Part shown: positions 18,811 through 28,302 of the stretch, piece after piece
Layout: each line of letters starts with the position of its first letter
Position numbering within the stretch: position 1 is the stretch's first letter
Source of the DNA: Nitrosotalea sp.
GTDB taxonomy: Archaea; Thermoproteota; Nitrososphaeria; Nitrososphaerales; Nitrosopumilaceae
Length of the DNA stretch: 40,359 nucleotides
Reading direction: 5' to 3'
Assembly (NCBI GenBank): GCA_023252235.1
Contig: JAHEXH010000006.1
Span: 1-40,359 of the forward strand
Position numbers and translations under genes: made by a program
Notes under the pieces: model-generated
What the model was told of the DNA's origin: nothing
Seen by the model: only the letters and a program-made list of their open reading frames with translations
The model's database searches: none

Positions 18811-21600
18811 TTGATTCAAGATGCCAAGCTGTTCAAGGTACGAAATTTTGAATTTCATTTACGTCATCTTCTTGTTATAGGTATTCTTATCATTTCATTT
18901 TCAATATCTGTGATGATACGATCTCAGGGAGCTGATTATGGTTTTCAACTAAATGAATTTGATCCTTATTTCAACTATAGAGCTACGCAATATCTCGTAG
19001 ATCATGGTCTGAATGCATATGTAAATTGGCATGATGATATGAGTTGGTATCCAGTTGGAAGGGACGTCTTTTCAAATGCACAGGTTCCACTTCACGTGAC
19101 AGATGCAGTATTGTACAAGATATTTGGAGGGGGTATGAGTCTGTATGATTTCACTATTATATTTCCAGTAATATTTGGTTCATTTACTGCAATAGTTGTA
19201 TTTGCTCTAGTGCGAGTCATAGGTGGAACTACTGCAGGACTTTTTGCTTCGCTCTTCTTTGCATTATCTCCACCTATAATAGTAAGAGGAACCATTGGTT
19301 GGTTCAAATCAGAACCATTAGGATTGTTTTATGGTATACTTGGTCTGTATCTATTTCTAAGTGGATTGAAATCAGAAAATCGAAAAATTGCAGCTACGAA
19401 ACTAACTGCAGGTGGATTCTTCCTAGCAGTAGGTTTTGCATCATGGGGTGGAGTAGAATTCTTCCTACTTCCTATTGGTCTGTTTATTATCGCTCTCCCA
19501 TTCCTAAGAAAAGATCACAAGTTTCTCATCTGGGCAATTCCACTCTTTGTTGCTGTTACCATGGCAATAGCTGGAGGACTATTTGCAAGACCTGGCCCCA
19601 CTTTTGTATTTGGAATCAGAGGATTAGTAATGATCGGACCAACAATATTGTTAGTCGTAATAATTCTCATTCAAAAATATAGTAAGGAGCACGTCAGGCT
19701 AAGAAATAGTGTAATTGGATTAGCTGGTTTGATAGTAGGCGGTGTAACAGCTATAAGTTTGTCCGGAATTATCTCCCATACAACCACTTTTAGATATATT
19801 AACGCACTAAATCCGTTCCTTACCTCGGAAGATCCTTTGGTTGATTCAGTTGCAGAACATGCAACACCTACACTTGCACAGAATTTTTCCTACTTTTCAA
19901 TCCTAATGCTCTTTGCAGGCTTGGGTATCTGGCTGATATTTAGAAAGAAGAGTGGCGAGGCTAACCAATCACGACTCTCTTTAAAAAATGAAATGACTAT
20001 TTTTGCTCTAATAATTGGTATGGTTGGTGCCTATGCTGGTTCTACCTTTGCTAGATTGGAATTGTTGACAGCTACATCTGTCATAATACTCTCTGCAGTG
20101 GGTTTGGCTGCACTTACCTCTGAAATTTTTAAGAAAAATGAAAAACCATTCAAAGTAAACGAACATTCAAAGAAAGGAGCACCACCGACTAAAAAAACAA
20201 ATGACTTCCTTGGAGTAATTCCAAAGATTGCATTTGTAGCAGTGATAGTTGCATTATTGTTAATTCCTACATTATATCCAGTAAATGCAAACTGGATATC
20301 TATAACAAAATCTCCTCCAACAATTCTCAATGGTGGATCTAATTTCGCTATTGCAACTAATGATTGGCCTGATACACTCAAGTGGATTAAGGATAATACG
20401 CCAAAAGATTCGGTTGTAGCGTCTTGGTGGGACTATGGATATTGGATACAGACTCTGGCAGAGAGAAAAACATTAGCTGATAATGCTACTGTAGATACAA
20501 ATAGGATAGCAAAGATAGCCCAAATGTTACTTAGTTCTCCAGATGTGGCTTGGCAAAAATTACATGAAATGGGCGCAAACTATGTTTTAGTTTATGTGGT
20601 AGGTCAAAAATTTGTCTCAAACGGTCAGGATCTTTACATACTTGGTGGTGGAGGAGATGAAAGCAAGAAACAATGGTTTATGAAAATAGGGGGCCTAGAC
20701 TCATCCAAATTCTTACAAGACGATGCCTTTACACCTACTGATTACTTTTGGAAAAATACTCTACTTGGACAAATGTTTACATTTACTCCTGTGACATATT
20801 ATGATCCAAATACTCACACAGAGTCACCTACCTATACTACTGGTTATACTGCAATCTATTCAAAAACGGTAAAATATCCAATAGATGGTAATGGACCATT
20901 ACGTCTGGTGTATTCATCATCAAGCTTGGACAGGAAAGAATCTGGTGTATTTTCAGGAGTATTGGTTTACCAAGTCAATCCTGATTACAAATCCCAAACA
21001 GGTGCTACCCCTCTCTACGATTCCTCAAAAGGGAATAATTCTAGTACAACTTCAGTAAAACCTACGGTTTCCACTAGCAGTTCTACTAGTGGAAATATTG
21101 CAGTAATTGATACAAAGTTTGGGGAAATCAAATTCAGATTATTGGATGACGTTGCACCAAAAACAACATCCAATTTTATCAAGCTTGCTAACTCTGGATT
21201 CTATGATGGAACTATATTCCATAGAATAGTTCCAGGATTTGTAATACAAGCTGGTGATCCAAATACGATAAAAGGTCCAAGAAACACTTGGGGTATTGGA
21301 GATGCAGGATATACAATTCCTCCAGAATTTAGTAAAAATCTACAATTCTCAAAATACATGGTGGGTATGGCACGTGGTTCTGATGTTAACAGTGGAAGCT
21401 CTCAATTCTTCATTACTCTTGGTGATGCTTCATGGTTGAATGATCAGTATACCCTATTTGGTGAGGTTGTATCTGGACAAGATGTTGTTGATAAAATGGC
21501 TACACTAAAGACTAATTCTGACAGTCAACCAGAGGATGCTGACTCTGCACGTATCACAAAGATTAGTGTTGAATCCTCATCTAACAATACGGTCAAGTAA
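18811..21600 (+). CDS. aglB: Oligosaccharyltransferase STT3/AglB with C-terminal cyclophilin-type peptidyl-prolyl isomerase domain
   Basis: STT3 hallmarks: multi-TM N-terminus, NEFDPYFNYRATQYL, VVASWWDYGYWI. C-terminal cyclophilin: IAVIDTKFGEIKFRLLDDVAPKTTSNFIKLANSGFYDGTIFHRIVPGFVIQAGD...SGSSQFFITLGDASWLNDQYTLFGEVVSG. One uninterrupted ORF with a Ser/Thr-rich linker. Confidence 0.92.
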   Translation: MIQDAKLFKVRNFEFHLRHLLVIGILIISFSISVMIRSQGADYGFQLNEFDPYFNYRATQYLVDHGLNAYVNWHDDMSWYPVGRDVFSNAQVPLHVTDAVLYKIFGGGMSLYDFTIIFPVIFGSFTAIVVFALVRVIGGTTAGLFASLFFALSPPIIVRGTIGWFKSEPLGLFYGILGLYLFLSGLKSENRKIAATKLTAGGFFLAVGFASWGGVEFFLLPIGLFIIALPFLRKDHKFLIWAIPLFVAVTMAIAGGLFARPGPTFVFGIRGLVMIGPTILLVVIILIQKYSKEHVRLRNSVIGLAGLIVGGVTAISLSGIISHTTTFRYINALNPFLTSEDPLVDSVAEHATPTLAQNFSYFSILMLFAGLGIWLIFRKKSGEANQSRLSLKNEMTIFALIIGMVGAYAGSTFARLELLTATSVIILSAVGLAALTSEIFKKNEKPFKVNEHSKKGAPPTKKTNDFLGVIPKIAFVAVIVALLLIPTLYPVNANWISITKSPPTILNGGSNFAIATNDWPDTLKWIKDNTPKDSVVASWWDYGYWIQTLAERKTLADNATVDTNRIAKIAQMLLSSPDVAWQKLHEMGANYVLVYVVGQKFVSNGQDLYILGGGGDESKKQWFMKIGGLDSSKFLQDDAFTPTDYFWKNTLLGQMFTFTPVTYYDPNTHTESPTYTTGYTAIYSKTVKYPIDGNGPLRLVYSSSSLDRKESGVFSGVLVYQVNPDYKSQTGATPLYDSSKGNNSSTTSVKPTVSTSSSTSGNIAVIDTKFGEIKFRLLDDVAPKTTSNFIKLANSGFYDGTIFHRIVPGFVIQAGDPNTIKGPRNTWGIGDAGYTIPPEFSKNLQFSKYMVGMARGSDVNSGSSQFFITLGDASWLNDQYTLFGEVVSGQDVVDKMATLKTNSDSQPEDADSARITKISVESSSNNTVK

Positions 21601-21611
21601 TTCGTTTTTTA

Positions 21612-21767
21612 CTACTTGTATCTATCAGAAATGCGATATCTTGCATATTTGTCATCAGGAGAATATTTTCCTGGATGTACAGTAGATGTCTCGTGTCCGC
21701 ATTTGGGACATTCTTCTTTTAGGGTATATTTCTTACAATCTGTACATTTTCGCATCTGAAAGTGCAT
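21612..21767 (-). CDS. nop10: Ribosome biogenesis protein Nop10
   Basis: MHFQMRKCTDCKKYTLKEECPKCGHETSTVHPGKYSPDDKYARYRISDRYK; the ORF-track N-terminal extension to 21836 lies inside aIF2-alpha. Confidence 0.92.
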   Translation of the reverse strand: MHFQMRKCTDCKKYTLKEECPKCGHETSTVHPGKYSPDDKYARYRISDRYK

Positions 21768-21768
21768 G

Positions 21769-22575
21769 TTAACCTTCTCTAGTCTTCTTTGACTCTTCTC
21801 TTGTAAATTTGAAGGTGCCACCCTTCTTCTCAACAATGTCCTGAACTGAGGAAATAATTGGTTTCAATTCCTTTTCAGCTTCTTTAAAGTTTGGTGCAGT
21901 TAGAGTAATACGATATTTGGGAGCACCGATATAAGTTACAGAGACTTCTTTCTTGTTAGCTGTAGAGTCAATTAATGCATGTTTTATTATTTCAATACCA
22001 TTAGATTTGTTACAGGTTAATTCAAAAATACCTCGTATCTCAACATGTGGAACTTGAATCTTTGAACCCAATTCTGCAATAATGGTTAATGTCTTTGGAG
22101 GAATGTTGAGGTTATCCAAAATGGATATGCCTTTTGCTGAAACTTCTGAAAATGCATCGTAGATAGAGCCAAATTTTTCAACCAGCGTATTTTCTAATTT
22201 TTCAATATCTGCATCAGATAAATTGATATGAGATTTTAGATTTTCAATTAAGGCTTCTTCTTTTTCACCACGCTTTATCTCTATGAGTTTCTTCTTTTTT
22301 TGATCAGACGATACTTGTTTTAATGATAAATCTATTTCAGACCTTCTAGGATCTACTCGTTTTACAAGTAAAACTTTTTTCTCTCCTGTTTTGAGAAATT
22401 TTGCTACATTTCTTATCCAACCAGTAGCAATCTCGGAAACATGTAAGAATCCCTGAACGTTATTGTATTCGTCAAGCGCAACATAAGCTCCTTGATCTAC
22501 TATTCTTGTTACAGTAGCAACTACAATCTCTCCCACCTCAGGGAAATTCTGGACAGTTGTTGTCATAGCCTTCAA
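21769..22575 (-). CDS. eif2a: Translation initiation factor aIF2 subunit alpha
   Basis: S1 domain FPEVGEIVVATVTRIVDQGAYVALDEYNNVQGFLHVSEIATGWIRNV...VDPRRSEIDLSLKQV; adjacent to nop10. Confidence 0.93.
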   Translation of the reverse strand: MKAMTTTVQNFPEVGEIVVATVTRIVDQGAYVALDEYNNVQGFLHVSEIATGWIRNVAKFLKTGEKKVLLVKRVDPRRSEIDLSLKQVSSDQKKKKLIEIKRGEKEEALIENLKSHINLSDADIEKLENTLVEKFGSIYDAFSEVSAKGISILDNLNIPPKTLTIIAELGSKIQVPHVEIRGIFELTCNKSNGIEIIKHALIDSTANKKEVSVTYIGAPKYRITLTAPNFKEAEKELKPIISSVQDIVEKKGGTFKFTREESKKTREG

Positions 22576-22604
22576 ATTTATTGTACATAATTTAATGTTG
22601 CTGA

Positions 22605-23135
22605 TTAAAAGTCAATTCCTTTTTTTGCTTTTATTCCAGATTTGAAGGGGTGTTTTATCTCCCTCATTTCAGTAACTAGATCAGCTTTTTCTATCACTTC
22701 ATCTTTAGCATAATTTCCAGTAAGAACTAAGCTAACATCATTAGGTTTGTTTGAAATAATTTCTAAAACATCTTCTAAATTTACCAGACCAAGATTTAAT
22801 GCATAATTTATCTCATCTAGTATTACAATGTTGTAAATTTCTGAATTAATTTTATCTCGTGCAACTCGAAGTGCTTCTTCTGCTACTTTTTTATGATCCT
22901 CAATAGGACTCTTGTCATCTATTATTCCAACAAAGCCCTTGCCTATCGCAGTAAGTTCAAACTCGGGTTCTAATCTTTTTGATGATGTCATTTCACCATA
23001 GTGCCATGAACCTTTGATGAATTGTACCATGCAAACTTTTTGATCATAACCAACTGCACGAAGAGCTATCCCGAGAGCGGCAGTCGTCTTTCCCTTGCCT
23101 TTTCCAGTGTAAACTATGATTAATCCTTTTGTCAC
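22605..23135 (-). CDS. cobO: Cob(I)yrinic acid a,c-diamide adenosyltransferase
   Basis: GLIIVYTGKGKGKTTAALGIALRAVGYDQKVCMVQFIKG, ILDEINYALNLGLV, LVLTGNYA; GTG start. Confidence 0.92.
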   Translation of the reverse strand: MTKGLIIVYTGKGKGKTTAALGIALRAVGYDQKVCMVQFIKGSWHYGEMTSSKRLEPEFELTAIGKGFVGIIDDKSPIEDHKKVAEEALRVARDKINSEIYNIVILDEINYALNLGLVNLEDVLEIISNKPNDVSLVLTGNYAKDEVIEKADLVTEMREIKHPFKSGIKAKKGIDF

Positions 23136-23183
23136 TAGGAATATTTTTTATGTGTCAGGTAAAAAGATTGGGTTCAAAAACAG

Positions 23184-23195
23184 AGAACTTGTTCT
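23184..23195. promoter_or_regulatory. Inverted repeat AGAAC-N2-GTTCT in the divergent cobO/reductase intergenic region (candidate operator)
   Basis: Perfect 5-bp arms in the 112-bp gap between divergent starts; TATA-like cttataatat at 23211-23220 lies just downstream, towards the + strand gene. Confidence 0.35.
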
Positions 23196-23247
23196 ATGCC
23201 AAAACCACAGCTTATAATATTGAATGAGAAAAATTTGAGTAATACAA

Positions 23248-24477
23248 ATGGCTAGAAATTATAATTATGATGTAGTCGTTGTGGGAGGAGGTCCGGCAGG
23301 TTTGTCAGCAGCATGGAGTGCAGCAAAAAAAGGTCTTAGTGTTGCCGTAATTGAAAGAGATGAAGCAATAGGACAAAATGTTAGGACAAGTGGAGTAACT
23401 TGGATAAAAGAGGCCAAGTCATTTGGAATCCCATCTGAATATTATAACGAAATAAGCAACTATGCATTTTATTCTCCAAATAATTATGTATTAAAAAAAA
23501 GTGAAACAGCTCAAGCAGCAGTTTTAGATGTAAGGAAAACATATCAATTTCTAGCATATCAGGCTGCTAGTGAAGGAGCAGACATTTTTTTAAGAACTAG
23601 TGTAACTGATGTGATTAAAAATGAAAACGAAAAATTAAGTGGAGTCAAGGCAACTTCACTCAAAGAAGATTTAATTTTTAACTCTAAACTTGTCATAGAT
23701 GCAAGTGGTTTCTATTCCATAGTTGGAAGATCTCTTGGTATGGTTTTACCGTGGAAAAAATTTGGAGCAGGGGCAGAATATGAAGCATATGTTGACAAAA
23801 TAGATTCTAATACCTGGTATCTCATGGTGGGTTCACAATATTCTCCTGCAGGTTATGCTTGGATTTTTCCATTAGGAAAAAATAAAGTACGTATAGGAGT
23901 AGGTGTAGGAAAACCGAATTCTCAAGCTGATGCTAACAAACTACTGATTGAATTGTTAGAAAAAAGACCAAAACCTCTAGCTGATCTGGGACGAATTGTT
24001 CCAATAGAATTTCATTACGGTCTAATTCCAAACGAAGGATTGCGACAATCAACCATATCTGACAACCTTATACTAGTTGGTGATTCTGCAGGACAGGCAA
24101 ATCCATTGGTCCTAGAAGGAATAAGATATGCCATTGAATTTGGTAGAGCTGCTGGTACAATTGGTGGAGAATCTGTAATTCAAGGTGATACGTCTAAAGA
24201 ATCGTTAAAATCTTATGAAGAAACCATGAAAAAAGCAATAGGATCAAAGATAGCGGCTGCAATTAAGGTACAGTATAGATGGCTGAATCTAAGTGATCAG
24301 GAATGGGACAAAGAAATTGAAATCATAGGTGAACTTTCTGCTGAAGAATTTCTTGATTTTATCAAGGCAGACTTTGGGATGGCTAACATGCTAAAACTTG
24401 CAACACATCACCCAAAGCTTGCACTTCGTCAGCTTTTCCAAATTATAAAAAATACTGGAAAAGATGAAGAGATATGA
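23248..24477 (+). CDS. FAD-dependent oxidoreductase, geranylgeranyl reductase (GGR) family
   Basis: YDVVVVGGGPAGLSAAWSAAKKGLSVAVIERD, ILVGDSAGQANPLVLEGIRYAIEFGRAAG. Confidence 0.87.
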   Translation: MARNYNYDVVVVGGGPAGLSAAWSAAKKGLSVAVIERDEAIGQNVRTSGVTWIKEAKSFGIPSEYYNEISNYAFYSPNNYVLKKSETAQAAVLDVRKTYQFLAYQAASEGADIFLRTSVTDVIKNENEKLSGVKATSLKEDLIFNSKLVIDASGFYSIVGRSLGMVLPWKKFGAGAEYEAYVDKIDSNTWYLMVGSQYSPAGYAWIFPLGKNKVRIGVGVGKPNSQADANKLLIELLEKRPKPLADLGRIVPIEFHYGLIPNEGLRQSTISDNLILVGDSAGQANPLVLEGIRYAIEFGRAAGTIGGESVIQGDTSKESLKSYEETMKKAIGSKIAAAIKVQYRWLNLSDQEWDKEIEIIGELSAEEFLDFIKADFGMANMLKLATHHPKLALRQLFQIIKNTGKDEEI

Positions 24478-25829
24478 AAATTCCAAGAATTGTTCTTGCA
24501 GGTGTAACTAGTGGTGTAGGTAAAACATCTATCACAACTGCAATAATCCATGGTCTAAAGGAAAAGGGATATTCAGTTCAACCATTCAAAGTAGGACCTG
24601 ATTTTATAGATCCAAGTTATCTTACTTCTGTAGCAGGTAAAATTGCTCATAATCTCGATGTTTGGATGATGGGAAAAAATGGAGTTCTCAAAAGTTTTAT
24701 CCATAATTCAGAGGCAGATATTTCTGTAATAGAAGGTGTAATGGGATATTATGATGGTTTCAGTGGAAAATCAAGTTTTGCAAGTACCTATGATGTTGCA
24801 AATATTACAAAATCTCAGGTGATTCTTGTTTTAGATGCAAGCAGAGCTGCTCGTTCTATTGCTGCAACTGCATTGGGATTCAAAAATTTTGAGAGAAATT
24901 CTAGAATATGCGGTGTAATCCTCAATAAAATAGGTAGCAAAAAACATGAACAGCTCTGTAGAGATGCACTAAAAAGAGTAAAACTACCAATATTGGGAGT
25001 TATTCCAAGAAATAATGATCTTCAGCTAGAATCAAGGCATCTAGGTCTTATACCGGTGAGGGAGAAAATATCTCTTGATAAAAAAATTAAATCCATAGCC
25101 AAGTCCCTCTCAAGTTTTATTGAAATAGAAAAAATCATTAAACTTTCTAAAAATGCACCTGTTCTTCCTCACATTCCTGATATGAAGAACAGAAAAAAAC
25201 AAACTAGAATAGCGGTTGCATTGGATGAATCTTTTAATTTCTATTATCAAGATAATCTGGATTCATTAAAAAGATTGGGTGCAGAAATTGTATACTTTAG
25301 TCCAATTTCAGATAAGAAAATACCATCATGTGACGGAATCTATCTTGGAGGTGGATTTCCAGAAGTCAAAGGTGAATTACTTCAAAGAAATAATTCGATG
25401 AAGAAATTGATTAAAAAAGCTGCTGAGGATGGCTTACCAATTTATGCTGAATGTGGAGGACTCATGTATTTGACAAAATCCATAAGTTATAAATCTGGAA
25501 AATTTAAAATGGTTGGACTTTTTGACGCTGTCACCGTGATGGAACAGAAATTAAAATTAAATTATACCAGTGCAAAGATTAGATCAAACTCTCCATTTTC
25601 ATTAGAATCAAAAATTATCAAAGGACATGAATTTCATTATTCTGAATTGGATTCATTATCAAAAGATTCAAAATTTGCATATGATTTGTCAATTGGTATG
25701 GGTATTAAAGACAAAAAAGATGGCCTGACTGTGTATAACACTTTGGCATCATATATGCATGTACACTTTTCTAATTCCCCAATTGCGAATAACTTTGTAA
25801 ATGCATGTATTTCTTATTCAAAAAAGTAA
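24474..25829 (+). CDS. cbiA: Cobyrinate a,c-diamide synthase
   Basis: RIVLAGVTSGVGKTSITTAIIHGLKEKGYSVQPFKVGPDFIDPSYLTSVAG; GATase motif YAECGGLMYLT; ATGA overlap with the upstream reductase. Confidence 0.93.
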   Translation: MKIPRIVLAGVTSGVGKTSITTAIIHGLKEKGYSVQPFKVGPDFIDPSYLTSVAGKIAHNLDVWMMGKNGVLKSFIHNSEADISVIEGVMGYYDGFSGKSSFASTYDVANITKSQVILVLDASRAARSIAATALGFKNFERNSRICGVILNKIGSKKHEQLCRDALKRVKLPILGVIPRNNDLQLESRHLGLIPVREKISLDKKIKSIAKSLSSFIEIEKIIKLSKNAPVLPHIPDMKNRKKQTRIAVALDESFNFYYQDNLDSLKRLGAEIVYFSPISDKKIPSCDGIYLGGGFPEVKGELLQRNNSMKKLIKKAAEDGLPIYAECGGLMYLTKSISYKSGKFKMVGLFDAVTVMEQKLKLNYTSAKIRSNSPFSLESKIIKGHEFHYSELDSLSKDSKFAYDLSIGMGIKDKKDGLTVYNTLASYMHVHFSNSPIANNFVNACISYSKK

Positions 25830-25847
25830 ACTGCGGTAAATGATATT

Positions 25848-26483
25848 TTATGCAGATTTTGATATTAGAATTTTAAAAAGTGCATTAACTATTGCCGAAG
25901 CACATGGGCTTCCACCTTTTCGACCTATGTTTGTAATGTATGGCACATCTGTAGTACGAAGATCATCTTTTGATTCTACCGCACAGACAAACCCTACCGG
26001 AATTCCAATAACAAGAGCAGGTGATGTCACGCCTTCTTTTATCATCTGTATCACTTCAAGAAGGGCAGTCGGTGCATTACCTATGGCTACAATTCCTTGG
26101 TTCATCTGTTTGGCAGCTAATCTCATTGATGTTTGAGCTCGTGTTTTGTCTAACCTTTTTGCTTCCTCTACCACTAGGGGATCTGATATGTTACATATGA
26201 CTTGATTTCCAAATCTCTTCAGGTTATCCTTGTTAAAACCGCCTGTAACTGCATTAACGTCAACTATGATATTGCAACCTTTTTGTAATGCCTCAATGGC
26301 GCTTTTTATTGCATCTTTGTGAAATATCACCCTATTTTCTCTTGCAAAGTCAAAATCTGCAGTAGAGTGAATCATTCTTTTTACTATGATCCATTCATCA
26401 GATGAATATGGGTGGGGGCCAATTTCGCTATCAATTATTTCCATGCTTTTGTCTTCAATTGATTGGCCCTTTTGAGTAATCAT
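25848..26483 (-). CDS. cbiC: Precorrin-8X / cobalt-precorrin-8 methylmutase
   Basis: EWIIVKRMIHSTADFDFARENRVIF, IIVDVNAVTGGF, IAIGNAPTALLEVI, IGIPVGFVCAVESKDDL. Confidence 0.92.
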   Translation of the reverse strand: MITQKGQSIEDKSMEIIDSEIGPHPYSSDEWIIVKRMIHSTADFDFARENRVIFHKDAIKSAIEALQKGCNIIVDVNAVTGGFNKDNLKRFGNQVICNISDPLVVEEAKRLDKTRAQTSMRLAAKQMNQGIVAIGNAPTALLEVIQMIKEGVTSPALVIGIPVGFVCAVESKDDLRTTDVPYITNIGRKGGSPCASAIVNALFKILISKSA

Positions 26484-27226
26484 GATTCTACCTCATTAGC
26501 TCTTTCGATAATCAAGTCGATCATTTTTTCATCAGCACCTATGTGTTGTGTGATTAGAACTTTCTTCAATTTGTATTTCTCTAATGCAGGCTTGAGATCG
26601 GCATTGATATCTGTTTTTACATGCGCACCCTCATGTAAAAAGTAAAATACAACAACAAGAACCTCAGGGTTTCTTTCTTTACAAATTTGTATTCCTTGTT
26701 CTATATTTGGTTCTTCAATTTCTAAGAAACAATGATCAACATTTCTGTATGAATGACGAAGTTCATCCACAACATATTTTATTGAAATTTTTGCGTTTGG
26801 ATCTTTACTTCCATGCCCAATTACCAAGACATCTATTTTGTCATTTGTTAATGAACTTCCATCTTTTTTCAACGCTGACTTGATTCTATTTTCTACTAAT
26901 TTTACAAGAGTCATATGCATGGACATGGGTTTAGTAACAAGAAATTTCACATCTGCTGTTGCCTGATATTTCATAACTTCTGTAACGGCTGCTTTTACTT
27001 TTTTTCCAGGATACAAGAAATATGGTACTATAGTAAGAGAATCTATGTCATTTTTTAGACACTTTTTAATTCCATCTTCAATATACGGCGGTGTTACTTC
27101 TAAAAAACAATATTCTACAAAAACATAACCTCCTTTCTTTTTTACCTCTTTGCATATGGTTTCAAGCTCTTCACCGGCTTCCCTTTCTTTACTTCCTCTA
27201 TCTATTAACAGCAAACCACGTTTCAA
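26480..27226 (-). CDS. cbiX: Sirohydrochlorin cobaltochelatase (CbiX, two-repeat form)
   Basis: LLLIDRGSKEREAGEEL...VPYFLYPGKKVK and second repeat VLVIGHGSKDPNAKISI...VFYFLHEGAHVKTDI. Confidence 0.87.
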   Translation of the reverse strand: MKRGLLLIDRGSKEREAGEELETICKEVKKKGGYVFVEYCFLEVTPPYIEDGIKKCLKNDIDSLTIVPYFLYPGKKVKAAVTEVMKYQATADVKFLVTKPMSMHMTLVKLVENRIKSALKKDGSSLTNDKIDVLVIGHGSKDPNAKISIKYVVDELRHSYRNVDHCFLEIEEPNIEQGIQICKERNPEVLVVVFYFLHEGAHVKTDINADLKPALEKYKLKKVLITQHIGADEKMIDLIIERANEVES

Positions 27227-28290
27227 TTTGGTCTCCTTGCTATTGCTATGGTAAGATTGGGTGGAAATTTGTGTTTCTGAACAATTAGTTCTCCTCCACC
27301 AGAGGCCTTTATTGCAGCAGCCTCTGATACACTTGATGTTCCCTCAAATGTCTGTACAACATCTGAAGGATTAGGTATGTTTATGGTAGAGAGAACCTCT
27401 TTGTCAAAATATTCTGTTGGCACCTTCATCTCCTCTGATAACTCTTGTAATCCCTTTACATCAACTTCTTTTTTAATTGATGCAAATTTTGCTATAGATT
27501 TTGGGCTTAGCTGAAATTTAGACAGACAAAAATTCATTCCTTCCCTAATGATATCTTTGGTAGTATCCCAATGCAGACCTACTCCAACAACTAGTGTCTT
27601 TGGTCTATACATTACAACACGATCTTGGATTTCTTTATTTTCTATTATTTTATCAGAAATGATGAGAAATCCTTTACAGTCTGATTCTACAAGCTCACTA
27701 AAAGATTTGTAAATGTGAACATTTTTTGGAATCTCTTTCTTTGGGAGCCACCAATCCTTTTCGCCTGCATCTTGGAAAACACCAATTTTTTCTTCATTTA
27801 CCATAAATGCACTAACCTTAGTAACACTGGAACTTTCATCTATGCTCCAACCAAACTCCTTTCCAAGCAGATCAACAGCAATTGTCTTGTTTACATCTGC
27901 TGCTGTAGTAACAACTGGAGTTGCATTAAGAGTGGATGCTATTTTTTCGGTAAGTTCGTTTGCACCACCCAGATGGCCTGAGAGTGTACTTATTACAAAT
28001 TTTGCTGTATCATCTATAACTACTACTGCAGGATCTGTTTTTTTGTCTTTCATATGTGGCGCAATCAATCTAATTACTGCGCCCAAAGAAAAAATACATA
28101 CTAGTGCACTATGATTTTCAAATAATTCTTTTATCTTTAAAGTAGTTGACTCGTCAAACCACTCAATATCTTTTCTTTCTTGATGGAATTTTGAGGGTAC
28201 AAATATCTTCCATGAAGGAAAATGATTCTTGAGTGAAGATGCTATGTCAATACCGTTCTTTGTTATTGCAATTATGGCTACGCTATCCAC
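27223..28290 (-). CDS. cbiG: Cobalt-precorrin-5A hydrolase
   Basis: LVCIFSLGAVIRLIAPHMKDKKTDPAVVVIDDTAKFVISTLSGHLGGANELTEKIA; C-terminal TLVVGVGLHWDTTKDII and SVSEAAAIKASGG. Confidence 0.92.
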   Translation of the reverse strand: MDSVAIIAITKNGIDIASSLKNHFPSWKIFVPSKFHQERKDIEWFDESTTLKIKELFENHSALVCIFSLGAVIRLIAPHMKDKKTDPAVVVIDDTAKFVISTLSGHLGGANELTEKIASTLNATPVVTTAADVNKTIAVDLLGKEFGWSIDESSSVTKVSAFMVNEEKIGVFQDAGEKDWWLPKKEIPKNVHIYKSFSELVESDCKGFLIISDKIIENKEIQDRVVMYRPKTLVVGVGLHWDTTKDIIREGMNFCLSKFQLSPKSIAKFASIKKEVDVKGLQELSEEMKVPTEYFDKEVLSTINIPNPSDVVQTFEGTSSVSEAAAIKASGGGELIVQKHKFPPNLTIAIARRPN

Positions 28291-28302
28291 AAAGTTGTTT
28301 TT

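Noticed and set aside
23136-23247. Possible cobalamin riboswitch between cobO and the reductase
   Set aside because: The 112-bp gap is too short and shows no B12-box-like sequence; only a short inverted repeat and a TATA-like element are visible.
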